NCBI RefSeq assembly: GCF_002752675.1
Contig: NZ_CP024608.1
Location: 4,898,001-4,962,000, forward strand
Direction of reading: 5' to 3'
DNA from: Massilia violaceinigra
Lineage (GTDB): Bacteria > Pseudomonadota > Gammaproteobacteria > Burkholderiales > Burkholderiaceae_D
DNA: 64,000 bases
This document shows, in pieces, positions 41,301 through 49,203 of this stretch; the first letter of the stretch is position 1; every line of letters starts with the position of its first letter. The notes under the pieces were generated by a model, which had not been told where the DNA came from, did not search any database, and saw only the letters and a program-made list of their open reading frames with translations. Position numbers and translations under genes: made by a program.

Positions 41301-43114
41301 AGAGCGAAGAGCGCCTGAAGGCCAGCGCCGCGTCCTTGCTGTCGCACATGACCAGACACGAGGTCGACCTGGGCGACCTGGCCTACACCCTGCAAATCGG
41401 GCGCGATGCGATGGATCACAGGATGGCTGTCGTTGTCAGCTCGTTACCGGAACTGACGCAACGGCTGCGTGCCTTCGGCGAGGGCGCGAGCACCGGCATT
41501 CATCGCGGCCGTGTACAGCGCAGCAAGCCGGAAGCGGCAAGCGGTGACCTGGAATCGTTGGCCGATGGCTGGGTCAAGGGCGCCGACGTGGCCTGGAGCG
41601 AACTCCACCCGCACGGCCAGCGCCGCCGCGTCAGCCTGCCGTCGTATCCATTCGCCCGCGAGCGTTACTGGATTGCCGCCGCTGTCGAGAAAGCGGCACC
41701 GAAGCCGGCACCGACGGTGGCCGTGCTGCACTCGCCGGACGTGGGCAGCTTGCTGGCCCGCCCGGTATGGGCCCGCACGGCTGGCGCGGTCGTCGGCGTG
41801 CAGGCGGGCGTGCAGATGCATCGGGTGCTGGTGTGCGGCATGCCGCAGCTCGACATTGCCCTGCTTGGTGTCGATGCGGTCCGTGTGCCGGCGCAGGACG
41901 GAGCGGACATCGCGCAGCGCTACAGCGCAACCGCCTCGGCCTGCTTCGAGCACCTGCAAGCGATCCTCAAGACCAAGCCCAAGGGCAAGGTGCTGTTCCA
42001 GGTGCTGGCGAGCCATGCGGACCGGGACGCGCTGATGGCGGGCCTGGCCGGCATGATGAAGAGCGCACGCATGGAAAGCCCCAGCCTGATCGGCCAGGTC
42101 ATCCTGACCGATGCGGCGGACCACGACACCGTTGCCGGCCAGTTGCTGGTGTGCAGGGCGCAGCCGGATGAATCCCTGTTCAAGTTCGAGCGCACCGCCC
42201 AGAGCGTGCTGCGCTGGCAGGCGCAGGTGAACCGCGGTGCGCCGGCAATGGCATTCCGGGATGGCGGCGTGTATTTGATTACCGGCGGCCTCGGCGGTCT
42301 GGGGATGCTGTTCGCCAGGGAAATCCTTGAGCACGCCCCGACCGCCAGAATCGTGCTGACGGGCCGCTCGGCGCCAGGCGACGAACAGCGCGGCGTGCTG
42401 GAAGGCACCCCGCAGCTGGCCTACCGGCAGCTGGACCTGGATCGCCAGGACGAGGTGACGGCGCTCATCGCCGAGGTGGTGGCCACGTACGGCGCGCTCA
42501 ACGGTGTGATTCATAGCGCCGGCGCCACGCGCGACAGCCTGATCGTCAACAAGACGGCGGCGCAGTTCGCGCAAGTGCTGGCGCCCAAGGTCGGCGGCAC
42601 CGTTCATCTGGACCAGGCCAGCGCCGGCATCGAACTCGACTTCATGGTGCTGTTCTCGTCGGTCACAGCGGTGATGGGCAACGTGGGCCAGGCCGATTAC
42701 GCGGCCGCGAACGGCTTCATGGATCAATTCGCGGCATACCGCAACACGCTGGTCGACGCGCAGCAGCGCCACGGCCGCACCGTGTCGATCAACTGGCCGC
42801 TGTGGGAGGAGGGCGGCATGCAGGTCGACGCGCGCAGCCGCGCCATGCTGCTCAAGATGTCGGGAATGCTGCCCATGCGCACCGAAACCGGCATGCACGC
42901 CTTCCATCGCAGCCTGGCGCTGCCGGTTGGGCAGACGCTGGTCATGGAAGGTCATGTCGAGCGCCTGAAAACACTGCTGTTCCCGGATCAGTCCGCCGCG
43001 CCGGCTGCGCAGCGCCTGCCTGCCGCCGGCACCGCGACGTCAATCCAGACCGACAAGCTGCGGGAACTGGTCCTGGCCGATTTGCGCCGCTTTCAAACTT
43101 CAAACAAGGGGTAA
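32333..43114 (+). CDS. Trans-AT polyketide synthase with ACP/aminoacyltransferase-like/PLP front end
   Basis: 3593 residues, no AT domain. Order: ACP (S43, GIDSF); DUF2156/lysyl-PG-synthase-C-like GNAT-fold domain (about 175-477, ending LQFKNKFRPENRTIYLCRP); Ala/Pro linker; tyrosine phenol-lyase/tryptophanase-like PLP domain (about 548-934; D732 and R735 in DGTR, PLP lysine K775 in SLAKDF, carboxylate-binding R909 in VRLAIP); KS1 (C1173, H1308, H1348); linker region with DH (H1643 in DHVVSG, D1811); KR (TGGVGGLG, Y2282); ACP (S2433); KS2 (C2703); KR2 with QADYAAAN; end. Module 2 lacks its own ACP, which is supplied by the next protein. GGAG precedes the ATG. The front end is unlike any loading module I know; the PLP domain keeps every key residue and is probably active on an amino acid. 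Confidence 0.88.
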   Translation: MLSQEMLLEYTESHLKSLIADTSASLGINFDTAAPFGELGIDSFRILKIIKALEADFGTLPKTLLFENFNVDSLARYFVDEHGDTLQDKFSTGKQNRVGSPAKALAVPEKVRGGSAPDSRAAMPSPRPVKVLQAPVPVQAWARPAAPASVPSAPSAVPVRVLETDLPKHPALATLAAGLFERYKNEGCVSRGTRNIAPNLFIGSARKGYFNYSRSNNIILVYAYTGPEAYFAEIAAEMQRYCAEKNFQLNIFGDAPIPEIDGMAFSSTPFGALQRVLDIGSFTLDGGATRRLRYQVAKFEKAGACRTVEYACGSDPAIDRDIATVIDRWCAAKTMVNPLIHIVREEILAGTLHPQHRIFLTWLDGKLQNVILISAMCASLNGYLMDLEFYGDDMPLGGLEYAIARIIDTLKAEGCGMFSLGGTYGCRLETSPHADPAVDAILDDLHKQNIFSDDGNLQFKNKFRPENRTIYLCRPVGSGSGDNVIDLIMMIADPAKAQTSEAENQNADTAHAGKAAAPSSSTAVPVTATVKPSAAATTAAAPVPVASTDFAACGYNPLNMSADQVEYDLKTDSWAQLGRAAFIDKQMAHLHTQLQQPANVDDSLRSVFPFKYFVLTDSGRSADHLFCKAWPKKGVVVQNLLFPTCIYHQIDKGYTPHELAHPSVFVAHSDDSRKSELDVDALRAYVAAHADQIAYACVEVSDNSAGGHPVSIEHLRQVKDLLAPHAIALVIDGTRVLENAQFLVERDPACAGRALFDVAAELLSYADAVIGSLAKDFSVNKGGLIATNDETLLRTLQDLMRREGGGLNVIEKKLVALSLQNRRQIETSVVRRMRAVETIWQALDNERVPLVRPAGAHCVVIDVKRLPHFAGFAHPVPSFLAWLFVNTGIRGGAHSVGMQSHSPISGQVRLAIPVGLKKEQADDIAARLVQLFRDNSNIPELALPASSTESFGGVHDHYELVRYHGAVDPVEEEAPAASGPVLPALSLLPTQPKARAPKAAPTQSQVGDLAIVGMAGRYPKSTSLAQFWDNLKDGVDCVGDLPPERRARRLRNPFSQDYRGGFVDNVDKFDSLFFNISPREAEFLDPQERLFLEVAWETLEDAGYYPEIMSQEDGARNVGVFVGAVWAMYQMAGVEEKIAGNHLNPNSFLWSIANRVSYWMNLTGPSLTVDTACSSSMTAIYLACEAIRNGDCTSAIVGGVNLDLHQHKFDVNNAGGALSPDGVCRSFGAGANGYVAGEGVGAILIKPLERAIADRDNIYGVIKSAVVNHGGRTSGYTVPNPKAQGELIAAALEKANVDARSIAYIEAHGTGTELGDPIEIAGLTKAFAAHDVPKQSCPIGSVKTNIGHLEAAAGVVSVCKVLLQMKHRQLAPSLHSAELNEFIDFKNSPFYVQRRLETWNEKEVDGIKQPLRAGLSSFGAGGANAHIVLEAYTAPERETPAIDGSLIFPLSARNDEQLREMAARLRTHLQRDDHQAALADIAFTLQDGRKSFEHRLAVVASSLDGLIAKLGLFVDGKKDGDILSGHAKNADGVTKLLSRAEKELFVALLSQSRDPHKLAQLWIDGLLSDCRGLAEFGGKRTSLPTYPFADKRHWIGAGKAAPAVLSTQAVPSLHPMIDSNESTFQRQLFKKTFHAREFFIRDHVVSGVPTLPGTAYLDLARMAGEIATGRKVRKIRNVTWVSPLAVEGALPTEAFVELKPSADAVLFEVFSEAAGKKRLHAQGKLVYAADDQGASLPDCIDIDAIRARCGDPIVAKDAYPLFDAMGMHYGPSFQVLKEVYKNDDEVLGLLTIPDVRSADFDEFVLHPCVLDAAMQAGVMAQFGAEAGEMKVPYSIGEVELLFPLTRTCYSYLTKVKSERGAGSAVSRENVTIVDENGKVLARIRESVGVSLTSVHEKPAPAQAEEAYDQLYYAHSWQAAPLAPAASDVQALLLFDTSDRLRNACLGRNIKTVLVLPRERFEDLGNGTYGVNPRERQDFARLFEALNRTSFATDKMCYAWPEAAEPTAPQQLGKALDLGVHGFLSACQALIEQKPKGKVQMLYLHAGASAHNDAVNGFARSLRLENPKMDCKVLDIDTQGVNADQTLAAILAELHAGAQDDITVRYQGSVRSTRVLAKLDPAAPANAPDIVLKQNGVYLITGGVGGLGLIFAQFLANECKARLVLTGRSSLSDEQEARLDTLRSLGAQVMYVAADVSNAGQVGQLIADTKARFGALNGIIHGAGVLRDSLLRKKTREEMDAVFAPKVYGTFHLDEATRNDDLDFFVLFSSLAAVGGNAGQCDYAFANHYMDSFAARREQLRASGERSGRTVSINWSLWADGGMKLDAQTEQFFKKNLGIVPLRTQVGLDAFLRALSMPQPHIAVLEGVREKIELAWGITRKAAPVPLAPSVQPVQGDLGALVTGELSATVMELLKIGADDLSLDAILLDLGFDSIGLATFANVINERYQLDINPVMFFEYPSIRAIAEVLASDYKDAVAKVHGSAAPATAAVPQPVEVRAESASVFAINKGWEAPAAASAAPSGLSRALRFANEPIAIVGIGGVMPQSANMEEFWDNLKNGRNMVTDIPRDRWIWEDFDGNPFKEVNKSNSRWGGFMKEVDKFDPLFFGITPREAEMMDPQQRIFIETVWSAIEDAGHKVSDLSGTKTGLFVGASAKDYIDVLAENKSPLDGYSASGNSHSILANRVSFLFNLRGPSAPLDTACSSSLIALHRAIESIHTGSSDMAIVGGVQVMLTPIGHISLSSAGMLSVDGKCKTFSKDANGYVRGEGSGAIFIKPLAQAEADGNPIYAVVKSTAENHGGRVTMLTAPNPKAQAELLVEAYEKAQIDPATVGYIECHGTGTSLGDPIEIQALKKAFADLYKKHNKAAPTAPSCALSSVKTNIGHLEPAAGIASLLKVLLSIKHRQIPALLHFDQLNPYIDLGGCPFYIVDKTTAWEAPIGPDGLPLPRRAGVSSFGWGGANAHVVLEEYIPPSRDVVEAGPQLVVLSAKSEERLKASAASLLSHMTRHEVDLGDLAYTLQIGRDAMDHRMAVVVSSLPELTQRLRAFGEGASTGIHRGRVQRSKPEAASGDLESLADGWVKGADVAWSELHPHGQRRRVSLPSYPFARERYWIAAAVEKAAPKPAPTVAVLHSPDVGSLLARPVWARTAGAVVGVQAGVQMHRVLVCGMPQLDIALLGVDAVRVPAQDGADIAQRYSATASACFEHLQAILKTKPKGKVLFQVLASHADRDALMAGLAGMMKSARMESPSLIGQVILTDAADHDTVAGQLLVCRAQPDESLFKFERTAQSVLRWQAQVNRGAPAMAFRDGGVYLITGGLGGLGMLFAREILEHAPTARIVLTGRSAPGDEQRGVLEGTPQLAYRQLDLDRQDEVTALIAEVVATYGALNGVIHSAGATRDSLIVNKTAAQFAQVLAPKVGGTVHLDQASAGIELDFMVLFSSVTAVMGNVGQADYAAANGFMDQFAAYRNTLVDAQQRHGRTVSINWPLWEEGGMQVDARSRAMLLKMSGMLPMRTETGMHAFHRSLALPVGQTLVMEGHVERLKTLLFPDQSAAPAAQRLPAAGTATSIQTDKLRELVLADLRRFQTSNKG

Positions 43115-43118
43115 TCAC

Positions 43119-46100
43119 GTGTCCAACGCTAACGTTTTGAATCGTTTGATCAGCATCATCGAGGCGACGCTGAAATTGCCTGGGGATAAGATCGATATCG
43201 ATGTGCATCTGGAGACGATGGGCATCAATTCCCTGATCATGATGGAGCTGATCGAGAACATCGACGCCGAATTCGGCCTGGCGCTCACGCCCGCGCTGTT
43301 CGTGGACGTCGAAACCCTGTCGGACCTTGCCACTCTGGTCGATGGACTGCTGCCGCGCGCGGATGCCGCCCCGGACATGCTCGGTTTCATCAACCGCAAG
43401 TACGCGGTCGACCTGTCGCACCTGGGCCTGGCCTCGGTCGACGCCATGGCCGACGCGCTGCTTGCCGATCACACGGGTGAGCTGCTGCGCCATTACGGCA
43501 TCGGGGTGGCGGACGCGCCCGCCGCCCCGGCCCGCTCGCAGGATGTGGCCATCGTCGGCATCAGCTGCCGCCTGCCGGATGCGCCCGATGCGCGCGCCTT
43601 CTGGGACAACCTGCTGAACGAAAAGAACAGCGCGCGGGAAATCCCTGCATCACGCTGGCAGTGGGACCAGCACTATTCGGACACGCCGCAACCCGGCAAG
43701 ACGGTATCGAAGTGGGGCGCCCTGATCGACGGCGTCGATTGCTTCGACCCGGCGTTTTTCAATATCTCCGCGCAGGAAGCGGCGATGATGGACCCGCAGC
43801 AGCGCCTTTTGCTGCAGGAAGCGTACCGCGCGGTCGAGGATGCGGGCATCGACATGGGCACCCTGGCCGGCTCGAAAACCGGTGTCTTTGTCGGCTACCA
43901 GTATTCGGAGTACGAGCAACTGTTGCGCAAGAGCGCAAACCAGGATGCGAAACAAGGCCCACTGTTCAGCTCGTCCAGCCCCTCGTATTACCTGGCCAAC
44001 CGCGTCTCGTTCGCCTTCGACCTGCGCGGGCCGAGCGAATCGTTCAACGTCAACTGCGCCTCGTCGGCGGTGGCGATCAACCGGGCGTATTTTTCGCTGG
44101 TCAACGGCGAATCGGACGCGGCGGTCGCCGGCGGCGTATCGCTGAACCTGTTCGAGGGCGATTACATTGCGTCGTCGCAGTACGGCTTGCTCTCGCCGGA
44201 CGGCACCAGCGGCGTTTTCGATAATGACGCCAAGGGGTTTACGCGTGGCGAAGGCGTGGCGGCGATCGTGCTCAAGCGCCTGGAAGATGCCGAGCGGGAC
44301 GGCAACCGCATCTACGCCGTCATCAAAGGCTGTCACCAGAACTTCCGCGGCGCGGCGCGCAGCCAGTCCGAGGTGAAGCACGAATCGATAACGGCTGTTA
44401 TTAACGCCTGCAGTGTGAATGCAGGGATCGATCCCGCCACCGTACGCTACGTCGAAGTCGACGGTTATGCGACCAAGTGGGCCGATTCCTTCGAGTACGA
44501 AGGCGTGAAGAACGCGTTCAAGAGCGGCCGGCAGGATGAAAAACGCTGCGCACTGGGCAGCGTGAAAGGCAACATCGGCAACGTGGAGGCTGCCAGCGGG
44601 GTGACCAATGTGATCAAACTGGCCCTGTCGCTGCATCACAAGATCTTCCCGGCCACGATTTCCTGCAAGACCGTCAATTCCTTCATCGATATCGCGAACG
44701 CCGCGCATCCACTGTATATCGCCAGTAAAGCGATCCCATTTGCGGATATCCGCCAATCCGGCGTGCCGGTTCGGGCGGGAGTCAATTCCTTTGCCGACAG
44801 CGGCACCAATGTGCATATTCTGCTGGAGGAGTATGTCGCCAACCGTCCGGCCGCGATGTGGCATGCCGATGGCAAACAGCTGTTCGTGCTCTCCGCCAAG
44901 AACTCCGACCGTCTTGCAGCCTGTGTGGACGAGTACATCGCCTGCCTGTCGCGCGGCGACGATGGCGACTTCGGCAGCATGGTCTACACCGCCCAGATGG
45001 GACGCGCAGCGATGGACGAGCGCCTGGCCATCGTCGCCGCCTCGCGCGCCGAACTGATCGAAAAGCTGTCACTGGTCAAGCAGGGGGGCTTGCGCGCGCC
45101 GCTGGGACTGGAAGCAAAGGACATCTTCCGTGGCAGCGCCGGCCAGGGAAGCAACCATCCGGTCGCCAGCCTCATCACAGCCGACATGGCACTGGCGCCC
45201 CTGACGCAAGCAATCCAAACCCGGCAATGGAAACCGGTCGCGCTGCTGTGGGTGAACGGGGTGGCGATGCCGTGGGAAGTGGTATGGCGCGGTCAATCCA
45301 TGCGTCCGGTGTCGCTGCCGGGCTATCCCTTCGCCCGCGAGCGCTACTGGATCGACAGCGTGGCGGCGCCGGTGGCTGACTTGCCTGCGCAGCTTGTCGT
45401 GATGCCTCCCGCTGATGCGGCCGAATCCGGCCCGATGGACCGCACCCAGACCATCGCGCTGTTTCTCAAGCAAGAAGTGGCGCGCCAGCTCGGCCGGCGG
45501 GTCGAGCAGATCGCGGCGGAGTCCAACCTGATCGAGCTGGGAATGAGTTCGGTCGGCATCGCCGAGCTGATTGCCCGGATCGACGCGCTGCTGGCCTGCC
45601 ATTTGTCGCCGAGCGAGGTCTTCAAGTACCCGGATATAGCGCAACTGTCGGCCTACCTGGCGCACACCTACCCGGACTCAGCCCGCCCGACGCCGGCGCG
45701 CGCGCCGTCCGAGATCCTGATCGCCATCCAGGGCAAGGGCGAGCGCGAGCCGATCTTTGCCATGCCGGGTGCCGGCGGCAACGCGCTGTCGCTGCAACAA
45801 CTGAGCCACGCGCTGGGCAACGATCAGCCGTTCTACTGCCTGGAACCGGTGGGCCTGGATGGCCGTGTCGCTCCGATGACAAGCGTGGAAGAGATTGCCG
45901 AACTGAATATCGAACGCCTCAAGTCGGTCCAGGCGCGCGGTCCGTACCGGCTGCTGGGCTACTCGAACGGCGGCGTTGTCGCTTTCGAGATGGCGCGGCA
46001 ACTCCTGGCGCGCAAGGAAAAAGTCGCCTCGCTCATCCTGCTCGACAGCCTGTGCCCCACCGCGCGCGGCGGACAAGCCATCGAAGACATGGTGGTGGCG

Positions 46101-46553
46101 GTCTTCAAGAATTTCGCCACGTCGCTCGGCGGGCACGTGGAACTCGACGTCCAGACCCTGAAGCGCATTCCCGAAGGTGAGCGCAGCGACTACCTGTACG
46201 ACAGTCTGGTGATGCTCGGCCACGAGCTGCCGCGCGAGCAATTCGTAGCCACTTTCAACGTGGCCACGGCGAGTGAGTACGCCTGCCGCGCCTACCAGCC
46301 GGTTCCGCTCGGCCAGAAGGTGGACGTGGTGCTGCTCAAAGCCATGGACGGTTTCAAGGGCGTGCCGAACGACTACGGCTGGGGCGAATTCGTTCCCGTG
46401 CCGGTGCGCACCTTCCCCTTGAAGGGCGACCATTTCTCGCTGATCGAGAAAGGCTCCGTGCAAGAGCTGGCGAGAAAGATCAATGCGCTTGGCGGCAAGG
46501 CGGGGAAAGCGGGCAAGTCCACAACCGTGGACGAGCTGGAAGTGAGCATTTGA
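43119..46553 (+). CDS. PKS: ACP - non-elongating KS - ACP - thioesterase
   Basis: 1144 residues from GTG 43119 (AGGGG upstream, 4-bp gap to the previous gene). Domains: ACP (LETMGINSL, about 5-80); KS (about 145-565) with Cys C313 in NCASSA. The first His is replaced by D448 (EVDGYAT for EAHGTGT) and the second by N488 (NIGNVEA for NIGHLEA), so it cannot decarboxylate or condense and should only pass the chain on. After the docking region come a second ACP (LGMSSVGIAEL) and a type I thioesterase with GYSNGG (S949) and H1105 (GDHFSL). The TE makes it the likely chain-release protein despite its second place in the gene order. Confidence 0.9.
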   Translation: MSNANVLNRLISIIEATLKLPGDKIDIDVHLETMGINSLIMMELIENIDAEFGLALTPALFVDVETLSDLATLVDGLLPRADAAPDMLGFINRKYAVDLSHLGLASVDAMADALLADHTGELLRHYGIGVADAPAAPARSQDVAIVGISCRLPDAPDARAFWDNLLNEKNSAREIPASRWQWDQHYSDTPQPGKTVSKWGALIDGVDCFDPAFFNISAQEAAMMDPQQRLLLQEAYRAVEDAGIDMGTLAGSKTGVFVGYQYSEYEQLLRKSANQDAKQGPLFSSSSPSYYLANRVSFAFDLRGPSESFNVNCASSAVAINRAYFSLVNGESDAAVAGGVSLNLFEGDYIASSQYGLLSPDGTSGVFDNDAKGFTRGEGVAAIVLKRLEDAERDGNRIYAVIKGCHQNFRGAARSQSEVKHESITAVINACSVNAGIDPATVRYVEVDGYATKWADSFEYEGVKNAFKSGRQDEKRCALGSVKGNIGNVEAASGVTNVIKLALSLHHKIFPATISCKTVNSFIDIANAAHPLYIASKAIPFADIRQSGVPVRAGVNSFADSGTNVHILLEEYVANRPAAMWHADGKQLFVLSAKNSDRLAACVDEYIACLSRGDDGDFGSMVYTAQMGRAAMDERLAIVAASRAELIEKLSLVKQGGLRAPLGLEAKDIFRGSAGQGSNHPVASLITADMALAPLTQAIQTRQWKPVALLWVNGVAMPWEVVWRGQSMRPVSLPGYPFARERYWIDSVAAPVADLPAQLVVMPPADAAESGPMDRTQTIALFLKQEVARQLGRRVEQIAAESNLIELGMSSVGIAELIARIDALLACHLSPSEVFKYPDIAQLSAYLAHTYPDSARPTPARAPSEILIAIQGKGEREPIFAMPGAGGNALSLQQLSHALGNDQPFYCLEPVGLDGRVAPMTSVEEIAELNIERLKSVQARGPYRLLGYSNGGVVAFEMARQLLARKEKVASLILLDSLCPTARGGQAIEDMVVAVFKNFATSLGGHVELDVQTLKRIPEGERSDYLYDSLVMLGHELPREQFVATFNVATASEYACRAYQPVPLGQKVDVVLLKAMDGFKGVPNDYGWGEFVPVPVRTFPLKGDHFSLIEKGSVQELARKINALGGKAGKAGKSTTVDELEVSI

Positions 46554-46589
46554 TTGTAAGCGTCTGGTTCAACCCTCTTGGAGAGATCG

Positions 46590-49166
46590 ATGAAGCGTTT
46601 GATGAACACCCTGATTGCTTACTTCGGGAACGTTCCCGACCAGCTCAGGAAGCGTAAATATGTCGTCTGGCTGTTCTTCGTGCTGGCGACGGCTTTCATG
46701 TTCGCGGGCCTGGGCCGGGCCAAGTTTGATGCCTCGATCGAAGGCTGGTTCGAGGCGGACGACCCGACCATCGTCGCCTTCGACTGGTTCCATCACGAGT
46801 TCGGCAGCGACGACCATCTGTATATCGTCTACAAACCGAAAGACGGCAATGTGTTCTCCGAAGCTTCGCTCAAGACCCTCAAGGCGATGCAGGACGAGCT
46901 TGCTGCCAAGGTCGCGGCAGTCAAGGAAGGCGACAGTTCGCCGCTGAACCACGTGGTCAAGGTCACTTCGCTGATCAACGCACCGGTCTTGCGGGCCGAA
47001 CAGGACGCGCTGATCTCGAAAAAGCTGGTTGGCAATATCGTACCGGGTACCCAGGCCGAGCTCGACGAGATCCGCAAGGTCGCCCTGTCGCAGAAAAGCT
47101 TTCCGCTGCTGTACTTCTCGAAAGACAACAAGTACGGCGGCATCATGGTCGAGACCAACTTCGGCGCAATTCCGGTCGTGTCGGCCGGGGCGACGTCCGA
47201 CCTGGCGTTCTCCGAACTGAAGTTCGACGATCCGGGCGCCGTGGCCATGGAAAACCGGCCCAAGTTCAAGCCGACCGACATGCCCGACTACATTGCGCTG
47301 ATGGAAGCGGTCAAAAGCGTGCTGCACAAACCGGCTTATGCGCAGCATTTCGAGTACTTCCCGGTGGGCAGTACCGCGATGGCCGAGTTCAACTGGGCGA
47401 TGGTGATGGAAATGGGCATGCTCAATGTGGCGGCCCTGTGCATCATCACCTTGCTGCTGTGGTTCCTGTTCCGCTCGCTGAGCGCCGTGGTGTGGCCGGT
47501 CGTGATCGTCGTCCTCAGCGTGATCTGGATGACCGGCATCACCGCCTGGCTCGGCCTGCCGATTACCTCGTTCGTGATGATCGCCGTGATGCTGACCCTG
47601 GCGGTAGGGGTGGCCGATACGGTGCACGTGCTGGCGGGCTATTTGTCGGCACGCAAGGAGGGCAAGGACCACGCCGCCGCGCTGCGCATTGGCTTTCGCC
47701 ATGTGGCCGTGGCCTGCCTGCTGACCAGCGTGATCAACATCGTGGCGGTGCTGGCGCTGAGCGTCACGCCGGTGGTGCCGATCAAGGTGTTTGCCCTGAT
47801 GTGCGCGCTGGGCGTGGCGCTGCCGTTCATGTTTTCGGTGTATCTGCTGCCGCTGATGCTCGATATCTGGGCGCCGACATACGCCGGCCAGACGCCCCGG
47901 GCAGGGTTGGCCGCGGCCGTCGGACGCCTGATTCCCAACTTCGCCGGTTTTGTGGCGCGCCAGCTCGACAAAGTGCTCCCGGTCGTCGAAAAGCGCCCGG
48001 TGACCTTTATTGCCATGTTCGTGTCGCTGTTCGCTGTTTGCGTGTACGGCTCCATGCTGACCAAGGTAGACACCGATCCTGTCGGTTCGTTCCCGCTCGA
48101 TTCGCCCATCCGCCGCAATGTGCAGGTTGTGGACCAGAACATGATGGGCGCGCAGAGCATGGAAATCTTCCTCGACCTGGGCAAGGACAACGCCTTCCAC
48201 GACCCGTTCGTGCTGCGGACGGTGGAGCAGCTGCAGCGCACCATCGAGGGCAAATACGGCCATCTGGTGGTCAAGACCACGTCCCTGGTCGATACGGTCA
48301 AGCACTCGTACAAAACCCTGAACGAGGGCAGGGAAGAGATGTACGTCATTCCCGACAAGGAGGCGACGGTATCGCAGACGCTGTTCCTGTTCAACCAGTC
48401 CAATCCGGACGACCGCCGCAAGCTGGTATCGGATAACTTCGACAAATCGCACATCAGTGTGCGCCTGTATAACGCCGGCTCCTACGAGTACGCGAAAACC
48501 TGGGACGCGATGCGCAAGGATATCAACCAGTCCGTAGGCACCTTGCGCGGCAAATATCCGACAGCCGAAGTATCGATTACCGGCGTGCTGGCGCTGATGA
48601 TGCAGGGCGCCGATTACCTGACCCGCTCCGAACTGCAAAGTTTCGGGCTGGCGCTGATTCTCATCAGCGTGATTTTGCTGATGCTGTTCGGTTCCGTGAA
48701 AGCGGGCGCCATCGCGCTCATTCCCAACCTGATTCCGGCGATCCTGGCCTACGGCGCCCTGGGCCTGCTCGGCAAGCCGCTGGACATCACGACCATGATG
48801 ATCGCGCCGATCATTATCGGTATCGCAGTCGACGATACGGTGCATTTCATCATGCGCTACCGCAACGAGGTGATTATCGACGGGAATATCCGGCGCGCGC
48901 TGCATACCACCATTACCGATACTGGCCAGTCGATCGTCTTCACCACCATGATCCTGGGCCTGGGCTTCGGCGTGATGGCATTCGCTTCTGGTACCGGCAT
49001 GGCCAATCTGGGGCTGTTCGGTTCGATGGCGATCCTGATCGGCCTGCTGAACGACCTGTTTTTCCTTCCCGCGATGATCCTGGTATTCAAGCTGAAATTC
49101 AGCACCCGGGATGCCGCAACGTCCGCACTCGTCGCACCTGAGCTGGCGTCCGCCAGCGCCGACTGA
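46590..49166 (+). CDS. MMPL/RND superfamily exporter (HAE3-type)
   Basis: An 858-residue inner-membrane protein with two repeats, each of one helix, a large periplasmic loop and five helices. The helix-4-like motifs VGVADTVHVLAGYL and GIAVDDTVHFIMRYR carry the Asp residues used for proton relay in MMPL/HpnN-type pumps. These export lipids and other amphiphiles to the outer membrane. The ATG at 46590 has GGAGAG upstream. It is followed by a LolA-like protein and an outer-membrane barrel, which together would form an export route for the polyketide. Confidence 0.88.
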   Translation: MKRLMNTLIAYFGNVPDQLRKRKYVVWLFFVLATAFMFAGLGRAKFDASIEGWFEADDPTIVAFDWFHHEFGSDDHLYIVYKPKDGNVFSEASLKTLKAMQDELAAKVAAVKEGDSSPLNHVVKVTSLINAPVLRAEQDALISKKLVGNIVPGTQAELDEIRKVALSQKSFPLLYFSKDNKYGGIMVETNFGAIPVVSAGATSDLAFSELKFDDPGAVAMENRPKFKPTDMPDYIALMEAVKSVLHKPAYAQHFEYFPVGSTAMAEFNWAMVMEMGMLNVAALCIITLLLWFLFRSLSAVVWPVVIVVLSVIWMTGITAWLGLPITSFVMIAVMLTLAVGVADTVHVLAGYLSARKEGKDHAAALRIGFRHVAVACLLTSVINIVAVLALSVTPVVPIKVFALMCALGVALPFMFSVYLLPLMLDIWAPTYAGQTPRAGLAAAVGRLIPNFAGFVARQLDKVLPVVEKRPVTFIAMFVSLFAVCVYGSMLTKVDTDPVGSFPLDSPIRRNVQVVDQNMMGAQSMEIFLDLGKDNAFHDPFVLRTVEQLQRTIEGKYGHLVVKTTSLVDTVKHSYKTLNEGREEMYVIPDKEATVSQTLFLFNQSNPDDRRKLVSDNFDKSHISVRLYNAGSYEYAKTWDAMRKDINQSVGTLRGKYPTAEVSITGVLALMMQGADYLTRSELQSFGLALILISVILLMLFGSVKAGAIALIPNLIPAILAYGALGLLGKPLDITTMMIAPIIIGIAVDDTVHFIMRYRNEVIIDGNIRRALHTTITDTGQSIVFTTMILGLGFGVMAFASGTGMANLGLFGSMAILIGLLNDLFFLPAMILVFKLKFSTRDAATSALVAPELASASAD

Positions 49167-49203
49167 CCACACCGACCCATCGATACCGAATCAAGAGGAC
49201 TGT

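Noticed and set aside
46569..49172. An 867-codon minus-strand frame opposite the MMPL exporter
   Set aside because: Its product is a His/Gln/Arg-rich shadow of the transporter with no domain; the plus-strand gene has helices and MMPL motifs.
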